Source: Halarcobacter bivalviorum
GTDB lineage: Bacteria > Campylobacterota > Campylobacteria > Campylobacterales > Arcobacteraceae
Length of the DNA stretch: 64,000 nucleotides
Assembly: GCF_003346815.1 (NCBI RefSeq)
Contig: NZ_CP031217.1
Location: 744,001-808,000, forward strand
Reading direction: 5' to 3'
Shown: positions 25,580 through 33,799 of the stretch, piece after piece
Numbering within the stretch: position 1 is the first letter of the stretch
Layout of the letters: the number at the start of each line of letters is the position of its first letter
Program-made: the position numbers and the translations under genes
Notes under the pieces: generated by a model
Seen by the model: the letters and a program-made list of their open reading frames with translations, nothing else
Database searches by the model: none
Told to the model about the DNA's origin: nothing

Positions 25580-27112
25580 TTGTTTAATGAAAAAAATATA
25601 CCCAGACTTATTATTTTTACACCAATTATTACAGCTATATTAATTGCCTTTTTTACAATATATTTTTTCATAGAAAATCAAAATAACTATTTTGAAGAAG
25701 AGAGTTTAATTGTTGAAAAACAATATTTAGAAAAACAAAAAGAGATACTAAAAAAAGAGATTGATTATGCCATTAACTACATTGAACATAGAGTAAATAA
25801 CAATAAAAAACTAGATGAACAAGAATTAAAAAAAGATATTTTAGAATATTTAGAAACTATTAGATATGGAAAACATGGATACCTTTGGATACATGATACG
25901 AACTACTATTTAAGAGGACACCCTTTTAGACAAAATAGTATTGATACCTTTGATATTGATTTAAAAGATGCTAGAGGTGGACTTATTACTAAAAGGTTTA
26001 TTGATGAAACTAAAGAGAAACCAGACGGTGTTTTTATTGAATATTATTGGCAAAAACCAAATGAAAAAGATTTCTCAAAAAAACTTGGTTTCTTTAGACT
26101 TTATAAAAAATATAATTGGGTAATTGGAGCAGGTCTTTATATTGATGATATTCAAGATTCAATTGAGCAAAATAAAAGATTACTAGAAAAGAAGATTAAT
26201 AAACATATTCGATTGGTTGTTACTGTATCTTTCTTAGCTATTTTACTTATTGGTGTTTTATCTTTTATTATGTCAAAAAAGATTACTCAAGTATTTAGTG
26301 CTTATCAAGAGAGTGTAAAAAGAAAAGAGCTTTTATTAGAGGATTTAAATAGAAACTTAGAGTTAAAAGTTCAAAAAGCAATTAAAGAAGTAAAGAAAAA
26401 AGATAGAGCAATGCTCCATCAATCAAGACTTGCTAGAATGGGAGCTATGCTTTCAATGATTGCTCATCAATGGAGACAACCTTTAAGTGAGGTTTCTGGA
26501 ATTTTAATGGAACTTGAAACGGCAAATAAATTTAATAAAGTGACACCTTCAATGATTGAAGACTCTGTAAAAGAATCAAATAAGCAAATAGAATTTATGT
26601 CTAATACTATTGAAGATTTTAGAAACTTTTTCAAACCAGATAAATTAAAAGTTGATTTTTTTATTGAAGATGCTTGCAATGAGGCTTTAACTTTAGTTGA
26701 TGCTTCTTTAAAAAACTTTAATATAAAAGTAGAAAAAAGAATTAAACATAATCCTATGATTCATGGTTATGAAAGGGAGTTTGCACAAGTAATTTTAAAT
26801 CTTTTATCAAATGCAAAAGATGCTTTAATTCATAGACAAATTTCTGACCCAGAGATTAAATTAGTAGTAACAAAAAGAGATAATAATGTTATTATTAAAG
26901 TAAAAGATAATGCAGGTGGAGTAGAAGAGGATTATTTTGATTTAATTTTTGAGCCATATTTTACGACAAAAAGTGCTTCAAAGGGAACAGGTCTTGGTCT
27001 TTATATGGCAAAAATGATTATTGAAAAAAATATGAATGGCGAAATTAGTGTTGAAAATAAAAGAAGAGGAGCAAGCTTCTTAATTGTACTTCCAATAGAA
27101 GAGGTGGTTTAA
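25580..27112 (+). CDS. Cache-domain sensor histidine kinase
   Basis: This 510-residue kinase has a membrane helix near the N-terminus, a periplasmic single-Cache domain (about 40-190, with GKHGYLWIHD and NWVIGAGLYIDDI), a second helix (about 205-228) and a coiled coil. The kinase core has the H-box IAHQWRQPLSE with His296. The ATP-binding domain shows NLLSNAKDAL, DNAGG and GTGLGLYMAK. I place the start at the TTG at 25580, with AGGAG six bases upstream. An in-frame ATG at 25553 overlaps the predicted -10 element and has no ribosome binding site. The response regulator gene follows after four bases. A carboxylate-type ligand is likely from the neighbouring TRAP and pxp genes. Confidence 0.92.
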   Translation: MFNEKNIPRLIIFTPIITAILIAFFTIYFFIENQNNYFEEESLIVEKQYLEKQKEILKKEIDYAINYIEHRVNNNKKLDEQELKKDILEYLETIRYGKHGYLWIHDTNYYLRGHPFRQNSIDTFDIDLKDARGGLITKRFIDETKEKPDGVFIEYYWQKPNEKDFSKKLGFFRLYKKYNWVIGAGLYIDDIQDSIEQNKRLLEKKINKHIRLVVTVSFLAILLIGVLSFIMSKKITQVFSAYQESVKRKELLLEDLNRNLELKVQKAIKEVKKKDRAMLHQSRLARMGAMLSMIAHQWRQPLSEVSGILMELETANKFNKVTPSMIEDSVKESNKQIEFMSNTIEDFRNFFKPDKLKVDFFIEDACNEALTLVDASLKNFNIKVEKRIKHNPMIHGYEREFAQVILNLLSNAKDALIHRQISDPEIKLVVTKRDNNVIIKVKDNAGGVEEDYFDLIFEPYFTTKSASKGTGLGLYMAKMIIEKNMNGEISVENKRRGASFLIVLPIEEVV

Positions 27113-27116
27113 TAAT

Positions 27117-27797
27117 ATGGAAAATATAATCAAACAACTTCAAAACTATACTGTTCTTTGTGTTGAAGATGAAGATGGTATTAGAAAAAGATTAGTAAAT
27201 ACTTTAAAATACTATTTTAGAGGTGTTTATGAAGCAAAAAATGGGGAAGATGGATACTATTTATATAATGAATATAAACCTGATTTAATTATTACTGATA
27301 TTGAAATGCCAAATAAAAGTGGTATCTCTTTGGTTGAAGATATAAGAAAAAAAGATATGGATACTTTGGTAATCATGGTAACAGCTTACTCTAATGAGGA
27401 GTATCTTTTAGAACTTATTAATCTAAATATCAATCAATATATTTTAAAACCTGTAAATTCTGACTCTTTATTAACTGGAATAATAAAAGCCTTTGGAAAG
27501 AGATTAAAAGAGATTATCACTTTTCATAAGGATTTATATTTTGACATGGAGCAAAGAGAACTTTTTTATAAAGAGCAATTAATTCCTCTACGAAAAAGAG
27601 ATAAAGAGTTTTTGCTTTTACTTCATCGAAATAGAAATGTAGTAGTAACTTATGATTTAATAGAAGAGTATTTATGGCGAGATAAATCTATGAGTATCAC
27701 AGCTTTAAAAACTTTTATTAAAGAGTTTAGAAAACGAATTCCTATTGAAATTATTACAAATAAGCCACAAGAGGGCTATAAATTAATTAATTCTTAA
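27117..27797 (+). CDS. OmpR-type response regulator
   Basis: This 226-residue regulator has a receiver domain (about 12-125) with the acidic pair Glu17-Asp18, phospho-acceptor Asp61 (in IITDIEMP) and lysine in ILKPVN. A C-terminal winged-helix DNA-binding domain follows (about 140-226). It is almost certainly phosphorylated by the kinase encoded four bases upstream. Tandem CTCACT repeats spaced by 11 bp lie before both the kinase gene and dctP. This fits binding by a head-to-tail OmpR-family dimer, so autoregulation and control of the TRAP-pxp operon are inferred. Confidence 0.94.
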   Translation: MENIIKQLQNYTVLCVEDEDGIRKRLVNTLKYYFRGVYEAKNGEDGYYLYNEYKPDLIITDIEMPNKSGISLVEDIRKKDMDTLVIMVTAYSNEEYLLELINLNINQYILKPVNSDSLLTGIIKAFGKRLKEIITFHKDLYFDMEQRELFYKEQLIPLRKRDKEFLLLLHRNRNVVVTYDLIEEYLWRDKSMSITALKTFIKEFRKRIPIEIITNKPQEGYKLINS

Positions 27798-27799
27798 TA

Positions 27800-27831
27800 A
27801 AAACTCACTTGAAACTCACTTGATTGTTTTA
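27800..27831 (+). promoter_or_regulatory. Promoter with two 11-bp-spaced CTCACT half-sites, dctP operon
   Basis: CTCACT occurs at 27800-27805 and 27811-27816 inside a perfect tandem repeat of AACTCACTTGA (27798-27819). After nine bases comes TATGAT (27826-27831), the likely -10. Half-site spacing and distance to the -10 match the site before the kinase gene exactly. The repeats sit where a -35 element would be, as expected for an activator. Confidence 0.75.
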
Positions 27832-27865
27832 TGATGAATTTCATAAACTAAAAAAGGAGTCTTAA

Positions 27866-28822
27866 ATGTTTAAGAAAAGTTTACTTTTAGCTGCTCTTGC
27901 AAGTGTTGCATTAGCAGGTAATGTTAAGATGGATTTAAATGCAAAATATGGTGCAAATAACTTCCATACAAAAGGTGCTGAAAAGTATGCAGAACTAGTA
28001 AAAGATTACTCTAAAGGTTCTATTGAAATTACAGTACATGCAGGTAGTGCACTTATCAAAGGGAACCCACTAAAAGCAGTAAAAGATGGAACAGTTGCAA
28101 TGACTGATATGTTTATTCCTTTTACTTCTGGTGGAGGAAAAGTGTTCGGAATCTCTGCTTTACCATTTATTGCAAACTCATATGAAGATGCTTATAAGTT
28201 ATATCAATTAGCAAAGCCTGCTTATGAAAAAACTGCAAAAAAATGGAATCAAAAGTTACTTTATTCTGTAACATGGCCAGCATCTGGTTTTTATTCAAAA
28301 AAAGAAGTTACAAAACTATCTGATTTTGAAGGTGTAAAAACTAGAACTTATGATAAAAACTCAGCTTCATTTATTAATAAAGCGGGTGGAAATGCAGTTG
28401 CATTACCATGGGGAGAGGTTTATTCTTCATTAAGAACTGGTCTAGTAGACTCTGTAGTTACTTCTTCAGCATCTGGAAAAGATGGTAAATTCTGGGAAGT
28501 ATTATCTCACTATACAAAAATTAATTATGCTTACCCTTTACAAGCAGTTACAATTAACTTAGATTACTGGAACTCATTAGATAAAGCTCAACAAGAAGCT
28601 ATGTTAAAAGCAGCATCAGAGATTGAAAAAGCTCAATGGGAAGCTGCAAAACAAGAAGATAAAGTTGCTTTAGAGATGCTTACTAAAAATGGAATGAATG
28701 TTAGTGAAGCAACACCAGAATTAAAAGCTCAATTAGACAAAATTGCTAATGAGTTATTAGAAGATTACTTAGATGGTGCAAATTCTCAAATTAAAGCAAT
28801 TTTTGAAGAATACAGAAAGTAG
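27866..28822 (+). CDS. dctP: DctP family TRAP transporter solute-binding protein
   Basis: This 318-residue periplasmic binding protein has a signal peptide (about 1-17, ending ALAG) and the DctP fold. Recognisable parts are the NNFHTKGAEKYAELVKDYSKG start, the GVKTRTYDKNSASFINKAGG region with the conserved ligand-binding arginine, and the WGEVYSSLRTGLVDSV block. The neighbouring pxpABC genes suggest 5-oxoproline as ligand. Binding of pyroglutamate by DctP proteins is known in Bordetella pertussis (DctP6 and DctP7), so the inference has precedent. AAAAGGAG precedes ATG. Confidence 0.95.
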   Translation: MFKKSLLLAALASVALAGNVKMDLNAKYGANNFHTKGAEKYAELVKDYSKGSIEITVHAGSALIKGNPLKAVKDGTVAMTDMFIPFTSGGGKVFGISALPFIANSYEDAYKLYQLAKPAYEKTAKKWNQKLLYSVTWPASGFYSKKEVTKLSDFEGVKTRTYDKNSASFINKAGGNAVALPWGEVYSSLRTGLVDSVVTSSASGKDGKFWEVLSHYTKINYAYPLQAVTINLDYWNSLDKAQQEAMLKAASEIEKAQWEAAKQEDKVALEMLTKNGMNVSEATPELKAQLDKIANELLEDYLDGANSQIKAIFEEYRK

Positions 28823-28830
28823 TAAAACTT

Positions 28831-29313
28831 ATGAGTTTTATTTCAAACTTTATAGATAAGCTTACCAAAATGGGAGCTTATCTGTCAGCTTTTATTTTAG
28901 TTTCTTTAGTTTCATTGATTTTAATAGAAATTTTTATTAGATCATTATTTGATATGTCAACAATGATTGCAGATGAGTATAGTGGATATTTTTATTTAGC
29001 TTCTATCTTCTTTGGTCTTGCATATACTTTTTCGAGTGATTCTCATATTAGAATTAATATAATTACTTCAAGGTTATCAAAAAAAGTAAATAGAAAAATT
29101 GATATTCTTGCAGCACTTATTACTTTAGCTGTTTTAGCTTTTGCTCTTTATAGAACAGCTTTATTTACATATGATTCATACTCTTTAGAGATGTTATCAG
29201 AAAATGTTTCTGAAACACCATTATATTTAACTCAACTTGCTATGCCAATAGGAATTACAATGTTTATGTTAGCAGTAGTATTATTTATTTTTAAAGGATT
29301 TACAAATGATTAG
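28831..29313 (+). CDS. dctQ: TRAP transporter small permease subunit
   Basis: This 160-residue protein has four membrane helices, as expected for DctQ, the small TRAP subunit that pairs with DctM and aids docking of the binding protein. The conserved acidic ADEYSGYFY segment follows the second helix. It starts eight bases after dctP and overlaps dctM by eight bases, indicating coupled translation. Confidence 0.94.
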   Translation: MSFISNFIDKLTKMGAYLSAFILVSLVSLILIEIFIRSLFDMSTMIADEYSGYFYLASIFFGLAYTFSSDSHIRINIITSRLSKKVNRKIDILAALITLAVLAFALYRTALFTYDSYSLEMLSENVSETPLYLTQLAMPIGITMFMLAVVLFIFKGFTND

Positions 29314-30640
29314 TGATCCTTTAATTTTATCGGTTATTTTAATTGCCATAATGTTTGTATTTTTATTATCATCATTATGGATTGGTGTTTCTTTAATTCT
29401 TACAGGTATTATTGGAATGTTACTGTTTGATCATAACTTACCACCTGTAATTTCTGTTTATGACAAAATTGGTGATTTATTAGCTTCATCTTTATATGAT
29501 GCGTTAAATTCATGGTCTCTTGCAGCTTTACCAATGTTTATTTTGATGGGAGAAATACTTTATAAGTCTTCTGTTTCTACAAGATTATTAAATGGTTTAA
29601 AACCTTGGTTAGCTTTCATTCCTGGTGGTTTACTTCACGTAAATGTTGCAGCATGTTCACTTTTTGCTGCTGTATCAGGTTCATCTGCTGCGACAACGGC
29701 AACAGTTGGTAAAATTACATTAGAAGAACTGAAAAATAGAGGTTATTCTAAGACTTTAGCAATGGGATCATTAGCTGGTTCAGGAACACTAGGGTATTTA
29801 ATCCCACCATCACTTATTATGATTATTTATGGTGTTCTATCAGATGTTTCAATTGGAAAGTTATTCGTTGCTGGTATTTTACCTGGACTTCTACTTGCTT
29901 CTTTATATTCATTTTATATTATGTATAAAGCAAAAGTTGATCCAAGTGTTTTACCTGATGAAAAAGAGGTATTTACTTTTAAAGATAGAATTAATTCTTT
30001 TAAAGATTTAGCACCTATTTTTTCTCTTATTGGGCTTGTTTTAGGTTCTATTTATGGTGGTTTTGCAACTCCAACTGAAGCTGCCGCTCTTGGAGTATTA
30101 GGAAGTTTAATTCTTGCTACATATTTCAAAGCTATCTCTATAGATATTCTAAAAAATGCTCTTTTAAACTCTGTTAAAACTTCGGTTATGATTGGGTTTA
30201 TTATTGCTGGTGCTGTATTTCTTTCTCAAGTAATTGGATTCTTAGGAATTGCAAGAGCTATGAGTGAGTTTATTTCAGAACTTGGTCTTTCTCCATTAAT
30301 GTTGATTTTATTAATAGGTATTATGTACATTATTTTAGGAATGATTTTAGAAGCAATTTCTATTGTAGTAATGACTCTGCCAATCGTTTTACCTATTGTA
30401 ATTTTAGCTGGATATGATCCTTTATGGTTTGGTATCTTCTTAGTATTTATGGTTGAAATGGCACAGATTACACCGCCAGTTGGATTCTCATTATTTGTAA
30501 TTCAAGGAATAAGTAACGAAAAAATTCAAACAATTTTAAAAGCAACATTCCCATTCTTTATCCTTATGATTGTTACTGTTGTTTTAATTACTTTATTCCC
30601 TGAAATAGTATTCTATTTACCTAATCAAATGATTAAATAG
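29306..30640 (+). CDS. dctM: TRAP transporter large permease subunit
   Basis: This 444-residue protein is the DctM ion-coupled transport subunit, with about twelve hydrophobic segments and the re-entrant-loop motifs GSSAATTATVGKI and AGSGTLGYLIPPS. The second half-repeat contains QITPPVGFSLFVIQG. It forms the sodium-driven channel of the TRAP system with DctQ and receives ligand from DctP. Its gene lies 26 bases before pxpA on the same strand, so transport and 5-oxoproline hydrolysis are probably on one transcript. Confidence 0.95.
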   Translation: MISDPLILSVILIAIMFVFLLSSLWIGVSLILTGIIGMLLFDHNLPPVISVYDKIGDLLASSLYDALNSWSLAALPMFILMGEILYKSSVSTRLLNGLKPWLAFIPGGLLHVNVAACSLFAAVSGSSAATTATVGKITLEELKNRGYSKTLAMGSLAGSGTLGYLIPPSLIMIIYGVLSDVSIGKLFVAGILPGLLLASLYSFYIMYKAKVDPSVLPDEKEVFTFKDRINSFKDLAPIFSLIGLVLGSIYGGFATPTEAAALGVLGSLILATYFKAISIDILKNALLNSVKTSVMIGFIIAGAVFLSQVIGFLGIARAMSEFISELGLSPLMLILLIGIMYIILGMILEAISIVVMTLPIVLPIVILAGYDPLWFGIFLVFMVEMAQITPPVGFSLFVIQGISNEKIQTILKATFPFFILMIVTVVLITLFPEIVFYLPNQMIK

Positions 30641-30666
30641 TTTTTTTGGTAAAATAAGGGATATTA

Positions 30667-31416
30667 ATGGAAGGTAATGAGATGAATATTCGATTAAATT
30701 GTGATATGGGTGAAAGCTTTGGTATTTGGAAAATGGGAGCTGATGAAGAGATTATGCCATACATTAGTATGGCAAATCTTGCTTGTGGTTTCCATGCTAG
30801 TGATCCTTTAACAATGAATCGTTCAGTTGAACTTGCAAAAAAACATAATGTAACTATTGGTGCACATCCTGCATATCAAGATTTAGTTGGTTTTGGAAGA
30901 AGAACAATTCAATGTACTCTAGGTGAAATTAAATCAATTATTCTTTATCAATTAGGCGCTATTAGTGCTTTTTGTAAAGCACATGGAACTACTGTATCTT
31001 ATGTGAAGCCTCATGGGGCTTTGTATAATGATATGATGAAAGATGAAAATATTTTTAAAGCTATTTTAAGTGCAATATCTTCATATGATAAGAATATAAA
31101 ATTAATGATTTTATCAAACCCAAATAATGAGGCTTATGCTTATACTGCAAAGATGTACTCAATAGATTTAATCTATGAAGTATTTGCAGATAGAAACTAT
31201 AATGATGATGGAAGCTTAGTATCAAGAATGAATCCAAATGCTGTTATCCATGATGAACTTTTAGTTATTGAAAGAATTCAAAATCTAAAAGAAAGAGGAT
31301 ATTTAGAGAGTATAAATGGACATAGACTTTTCTTAAAAGCAGATACAGTTTGTGTTCATGGAGATGGAGAAAATGCTCTTAGCTTTATTCAAGCTTTACA
31401 AAAAGTAGTGAGTTAA
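30667..31416 (+). CDS. pxpA: 5-oxoprolinase subunit A (LamB/YcsF family)
   Basis: This 249-residue protein is PxpA, one of three subunits of the ATP-dependent prokaryotic 5-oxoprolinase that opens 5-oxoproline to glutamate. Family motifs are LNCDMGESFG, ACGFHASDP, GAHPAYQDLVGFGRR and VKPHGALYND. The ATG at 30667 has AAGGG six bases upstream; the ATG at 30682 (giving MNIRLNCD) is the alternative and fits homologue starts slightly better. The pxpB gene follows directly without a gap. Confidence 0.95.
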   Translation: MEGNEMNIRLNCDMGESFGIWKMGADEEIMPYISMANLACGFHASDPLTMNRSVELAKKHNVTIGAHPAYQDLVGFGRRTIQCTLGEIKSIILYQLGAISAFCKAHGTTVSYVKPHGALYNDMMKDENIFKAILSAISSYDKNIKLMILSNPNNEAYAYTAKMYSIDLIYEVFADRNYNDDGSLVSRMNPNAVIHDELLVIERIQNLKERGYLESINGHRLFLKADTVCVHGDGENALSFIQALQKVVS

Positions 31417-32094
31417 ATGGAAATAAAAGTAGCTTCTGTTGATTCAGTTATTATCTATTTTGATAACAATATCTCAAAAGAGATTTCAAACAAAGTAAAA
31501 GCTTCATATGCTTATTTAAAATCTTTAAATAATGAAGCTTTTATTGACATTATCCCGTCTTATAGCTCAATTTTAATTACATATGAATTATTAAAATATG
31601 ATTTTGAATCTATAAAAAAGTATTTAGAAGAAGAGCTAAAAAATGTTAAAGTAGATGATGACACTAACTCAAAACTTGTAGAGATTGATGTTTATTATGG
31701 TGAAGAAGTAGGTTTTGATTTACAAAGGGTTGCAAGTATAAATAAACTAACAATTGAAGAGGTTATAAATCTGCACTCTTCAAAGGTTTATGATGTTTAT
31801 ACAATTGGATTTTTACCAGGGTTCGCTTATTTAGGTGTACTAGATGAGAAAATTGCAACAAAAAGATTAGAGACTCCTAGAAAAAAAATACCAAAAGGTA
31901 GTGTTTCTATTGCTGATACACAAACAGCTGTTTATCCAAAAGATAGCCCTGGTGGTTGGAATATTATTGGGAAAACAACTTTTGAGTTTTTTGATAAAAA
32001 CTTAGAGGCTTTATCTCAAATAGATATTAATACAAAAATTAAATTTAATCAAATTTCAAAAGAAGAGTTTTTAAAACAAGGTGGAATTATATGA
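31417..32094 (+). CDS. pxpB: 5-oxoprolinase subunit B (KipI / AHS1 family)
   Basis: This 225-residue protein is PxpB, a cyclophilin-like subunit of 5-oxoprolinase that works with PxpC. Typical motifs are VYTIGFLPGFAYLG, RLETPRKKIPKGSVSIA and QTAVYPKDSPGGWNIIG. It begins immediately after the pxpA stop codon and overlaps pxpC by four bases (ATGA), so the three subunits are probably made together. Homologues in Bacillus (KipI) also inhibit a sporulation kinase, but the gene context here favours the enzyme role. Confidence 0.95.
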   Translation: MEIKVASVDSVIIYFDNNISKEISNKVKASYAYLKSLNNEAFIDIIPSYSSILITYELLKYDFESIKKYLEEELKNVKVDDDTNSKLVEIDVYYGEEVGFDLQRVASINKLTIEEVINLHSSKVYDVYTIGFLPGFAYLGVLDEKIATKRLETPRKKIPKGSVSIADTQTAVYPKDSPGGWNIIGKTTFEFFDKNLEALSQIDINTKIKFNQISKEEFLKQGGII

Positions 32095-33005
32095 AAGGCT
32101 TTGAACTAATAAAAGCTGGAATTTATACAACAATACAAGATAAAGGAAGATTTTCTTTCATGCATCTTGGTGTTACAAATTCAGGTTTTATGGATGAGTA
32201 TGCTGCCAATGCTTGTAATAAGCTTTTAGATAATAGTCTTGATACTAACCTTCTTGAAATACTTTTTCCTTCTTTGCAGATAAAAGTTACTCAAAGTAGT
32301 ACTATTGCAATAACAGGTGCAAAGTGCGAGTTTTTTATTAATGGTGAACAAAAAAATATTTGGGAAACTCATTTTGTAAGAGTAGGAGATGAGATAAAAG
32401 TATCTAGAATCCTTGAAGGACAAAGAGTTTACTTAGGTGTGAAAGGTGGCTTTCAAATTGAAAAAGAGTTTGGAAGTTACGCTACTTCACAAAAAGAGGG
32501 TTTTGGTGGTTTAAATGGCCAAAAGCTTGTAAATAATGATATTTTACCATATGAAGAGAATTCTACTTTTATAAAAAGAAGATGGAAAGAAAAATATATT
32601 CCTCAATATAAAAAAGAGTTAACTCTTAGAGTTATTCTTTCTTATCAATGTGATACTTTTGAACAAGATCAGATTGATAAGTTTTTTAATAGTGAGTACA
32701 CAATTACTCCTGATTTTAACTCTATGGCTTGTAAGCTTGATGGAGAAGCTATTGAGTGTACAATCTCAAATTTAATCTCAGAAGCAATTGCTTTTGGAAG
32801 TATTCAAATTCCAAAAGATGGAAAGCCTATTATTCTTTTAAAAGAGAGACAGACAATTGGAGGTTATCCAAAAATTGGGTCTGTTTTAAGTCTTGATTGC
32901 TTTAAATTAGCTCAAATGAAACCTGGAAATAAAATTAGGTTTGAAAAAATTGAAGTTAATGAAGCACGAGAAAAAGTATTAAAGTTTATTGAAGCCTTTT
33001 CTTAG
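32091..33005 (+). CDS. pxpC: 5-oxoprolinase subunit C (KipA / AHS2 family)
   Basis: This 304-residue protein is PxpC, the biotin-independent carboxylase-like partner of PxpB. The start IKAGIYTTIQDKGR, the LGVTNSGFMDEYAANACN block and the C-terminal KERQTIGGYPKIG motif are diagnostic. The ATGA overlap with pxpB suggests stoichiometric translation. The gene ends the operon, and its stop codon overlaps by four bases that of the convergent degenerate GGDEF gene, leaving no room for an intergenic terminator. Confidence 0.95.
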   Translation: MKGFELIKAGIYTTIQDKGRFSFMHLGVTNSGFMDEYAANACNKLLDNSLDTNLLEILFPSLQIKVTQSSTIAITGAKCEFFINGEQKNIWETHFVRVGDEIKVSRILEGQRVYLGVKGGFQIEKEFGSYATSQKEGFGGLNGQKLVNNDILPYEENSTFIKRRWKEKYIPQYKKELTLRVILSYQCDTFEQDQIDKFFNSEYTITPDFNSMACKLDGEAIECTISNLISEAIAFGSIQIPKDGKPIILLKERQTIGGYPKIGSVLSLDCFKLAQMKPGNKIRFEKIEVNEAREKVLKFIEAFS

Positions 33006-33799
33006 GCTTCAAGCTTTTTGATAAGTGAATTTAAAATTTCATGAAAAGAGTCATCTTTTTTAATAGATAGTGTAGAATATTTATAATTTGGTTTAATCAT
33101 TACTCCAGAGTTACTCTTTAAAGTTGTTCCAAAAAGTACAGATGATGTATTTTTAATTAGATTTGTTACACTATTAAAATTATTGTTTTTAACTGAGATT
33201 ATAAATTTATTAGTTAAATATCTACATATTTCAAAATCAATATCCTCTTTTTTAAACTCTTTATTTATAAATTCAAAAATAAAAATCAGAAGATTATTTG
33301 AGATTAATTTATTGTAAGTCTTTTTTATATATTCAAAGTCAGTAACATCTATTAAGATAATAATAGCATCCTCTTTTATTTTAGAGTTTTCTGCTAAATA
33401 CTTATGATATAGCCATTTTTTATTATATGCACTTGTTAAATAGTCTTTATAAATATTTTCTGTAATATCTTGAAGTTCAATTTGTAAATCTCTTATTTGC
33501 GAATATAACTTTTTTAAAGCATCTGAGTTGTTCTCTTCAATTGCTTTTTGTGCATCAAGGGTTAATGTTGCAGCACTATCAATACTTTTAGTAGCGCTTT
33601 TCACATAATCATTAATAGTTCCTATCTCTTTTAATAGTAACTCATCAACTTCTTTTTCAAACTCTTCATCTTCTAAATCAACTTCACACAATTTGGCATG
33701 TTTATCAAAACATTCAAAATATTCTGAAGGTAAAATAACTTCTTCTTCAAGTAGTTCATTGATTGTTAAGTCAGTAATTTCTTTTAATCTATCTTTCAT
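33002..33799 (-). CDS. Degenerate GGDEF-fold protein
   Basis: This 265-residue cytoplasmic protein has an acidic helical N-terminus (about 1-125) and a C-terminal domain with the outline of a GGDEF domain: an entry motif YLTSAYNKKWL and an IILIDVTDFEYI strand. At the signature position the sequence reads RYLTNKF, so no catalytic GGDEF remains and cyclase activity is not expected. Its ATG shares one base with the stop codon of the EAL gene before it (TAATG), indicating coupling. It may be a regulatory partner of that phosphodiesterase-like protein. Confidence 0.7.
   Translation of the reverse strand: MKDRLKEITDLTINELLEEEVILPSEYFECFDKHAKLCEVDLEDEEFEKEVDELLLKEIGTINDYVKSATKSIDSAATLTLDAQKAIEENNSDALKKLYSQIRDLQIELQDITENIYKDYLTSAYNKKWLYHKYLAENSKIKEDAIIILIDVTDFEYIKKTYNKLISNNLLIFIFEFINKEFKKEDIDFEICRYLTNKFIISVKNNNFNSVTNLIKNTSSVLFGTTLKSNSGVMIKPNYKYSTLSIKKDDSFHEILNSLIKKLEA

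Noticed and set aside
27824-27843. TTTATGA-N6-TCATAAA palindrome before dctP as a separate operator.
   Set aside because: It overlaps the proposed -10 element and is not found before the kinase gene, while the CTCACT repeats are shared. It may still have a role but is not supported.
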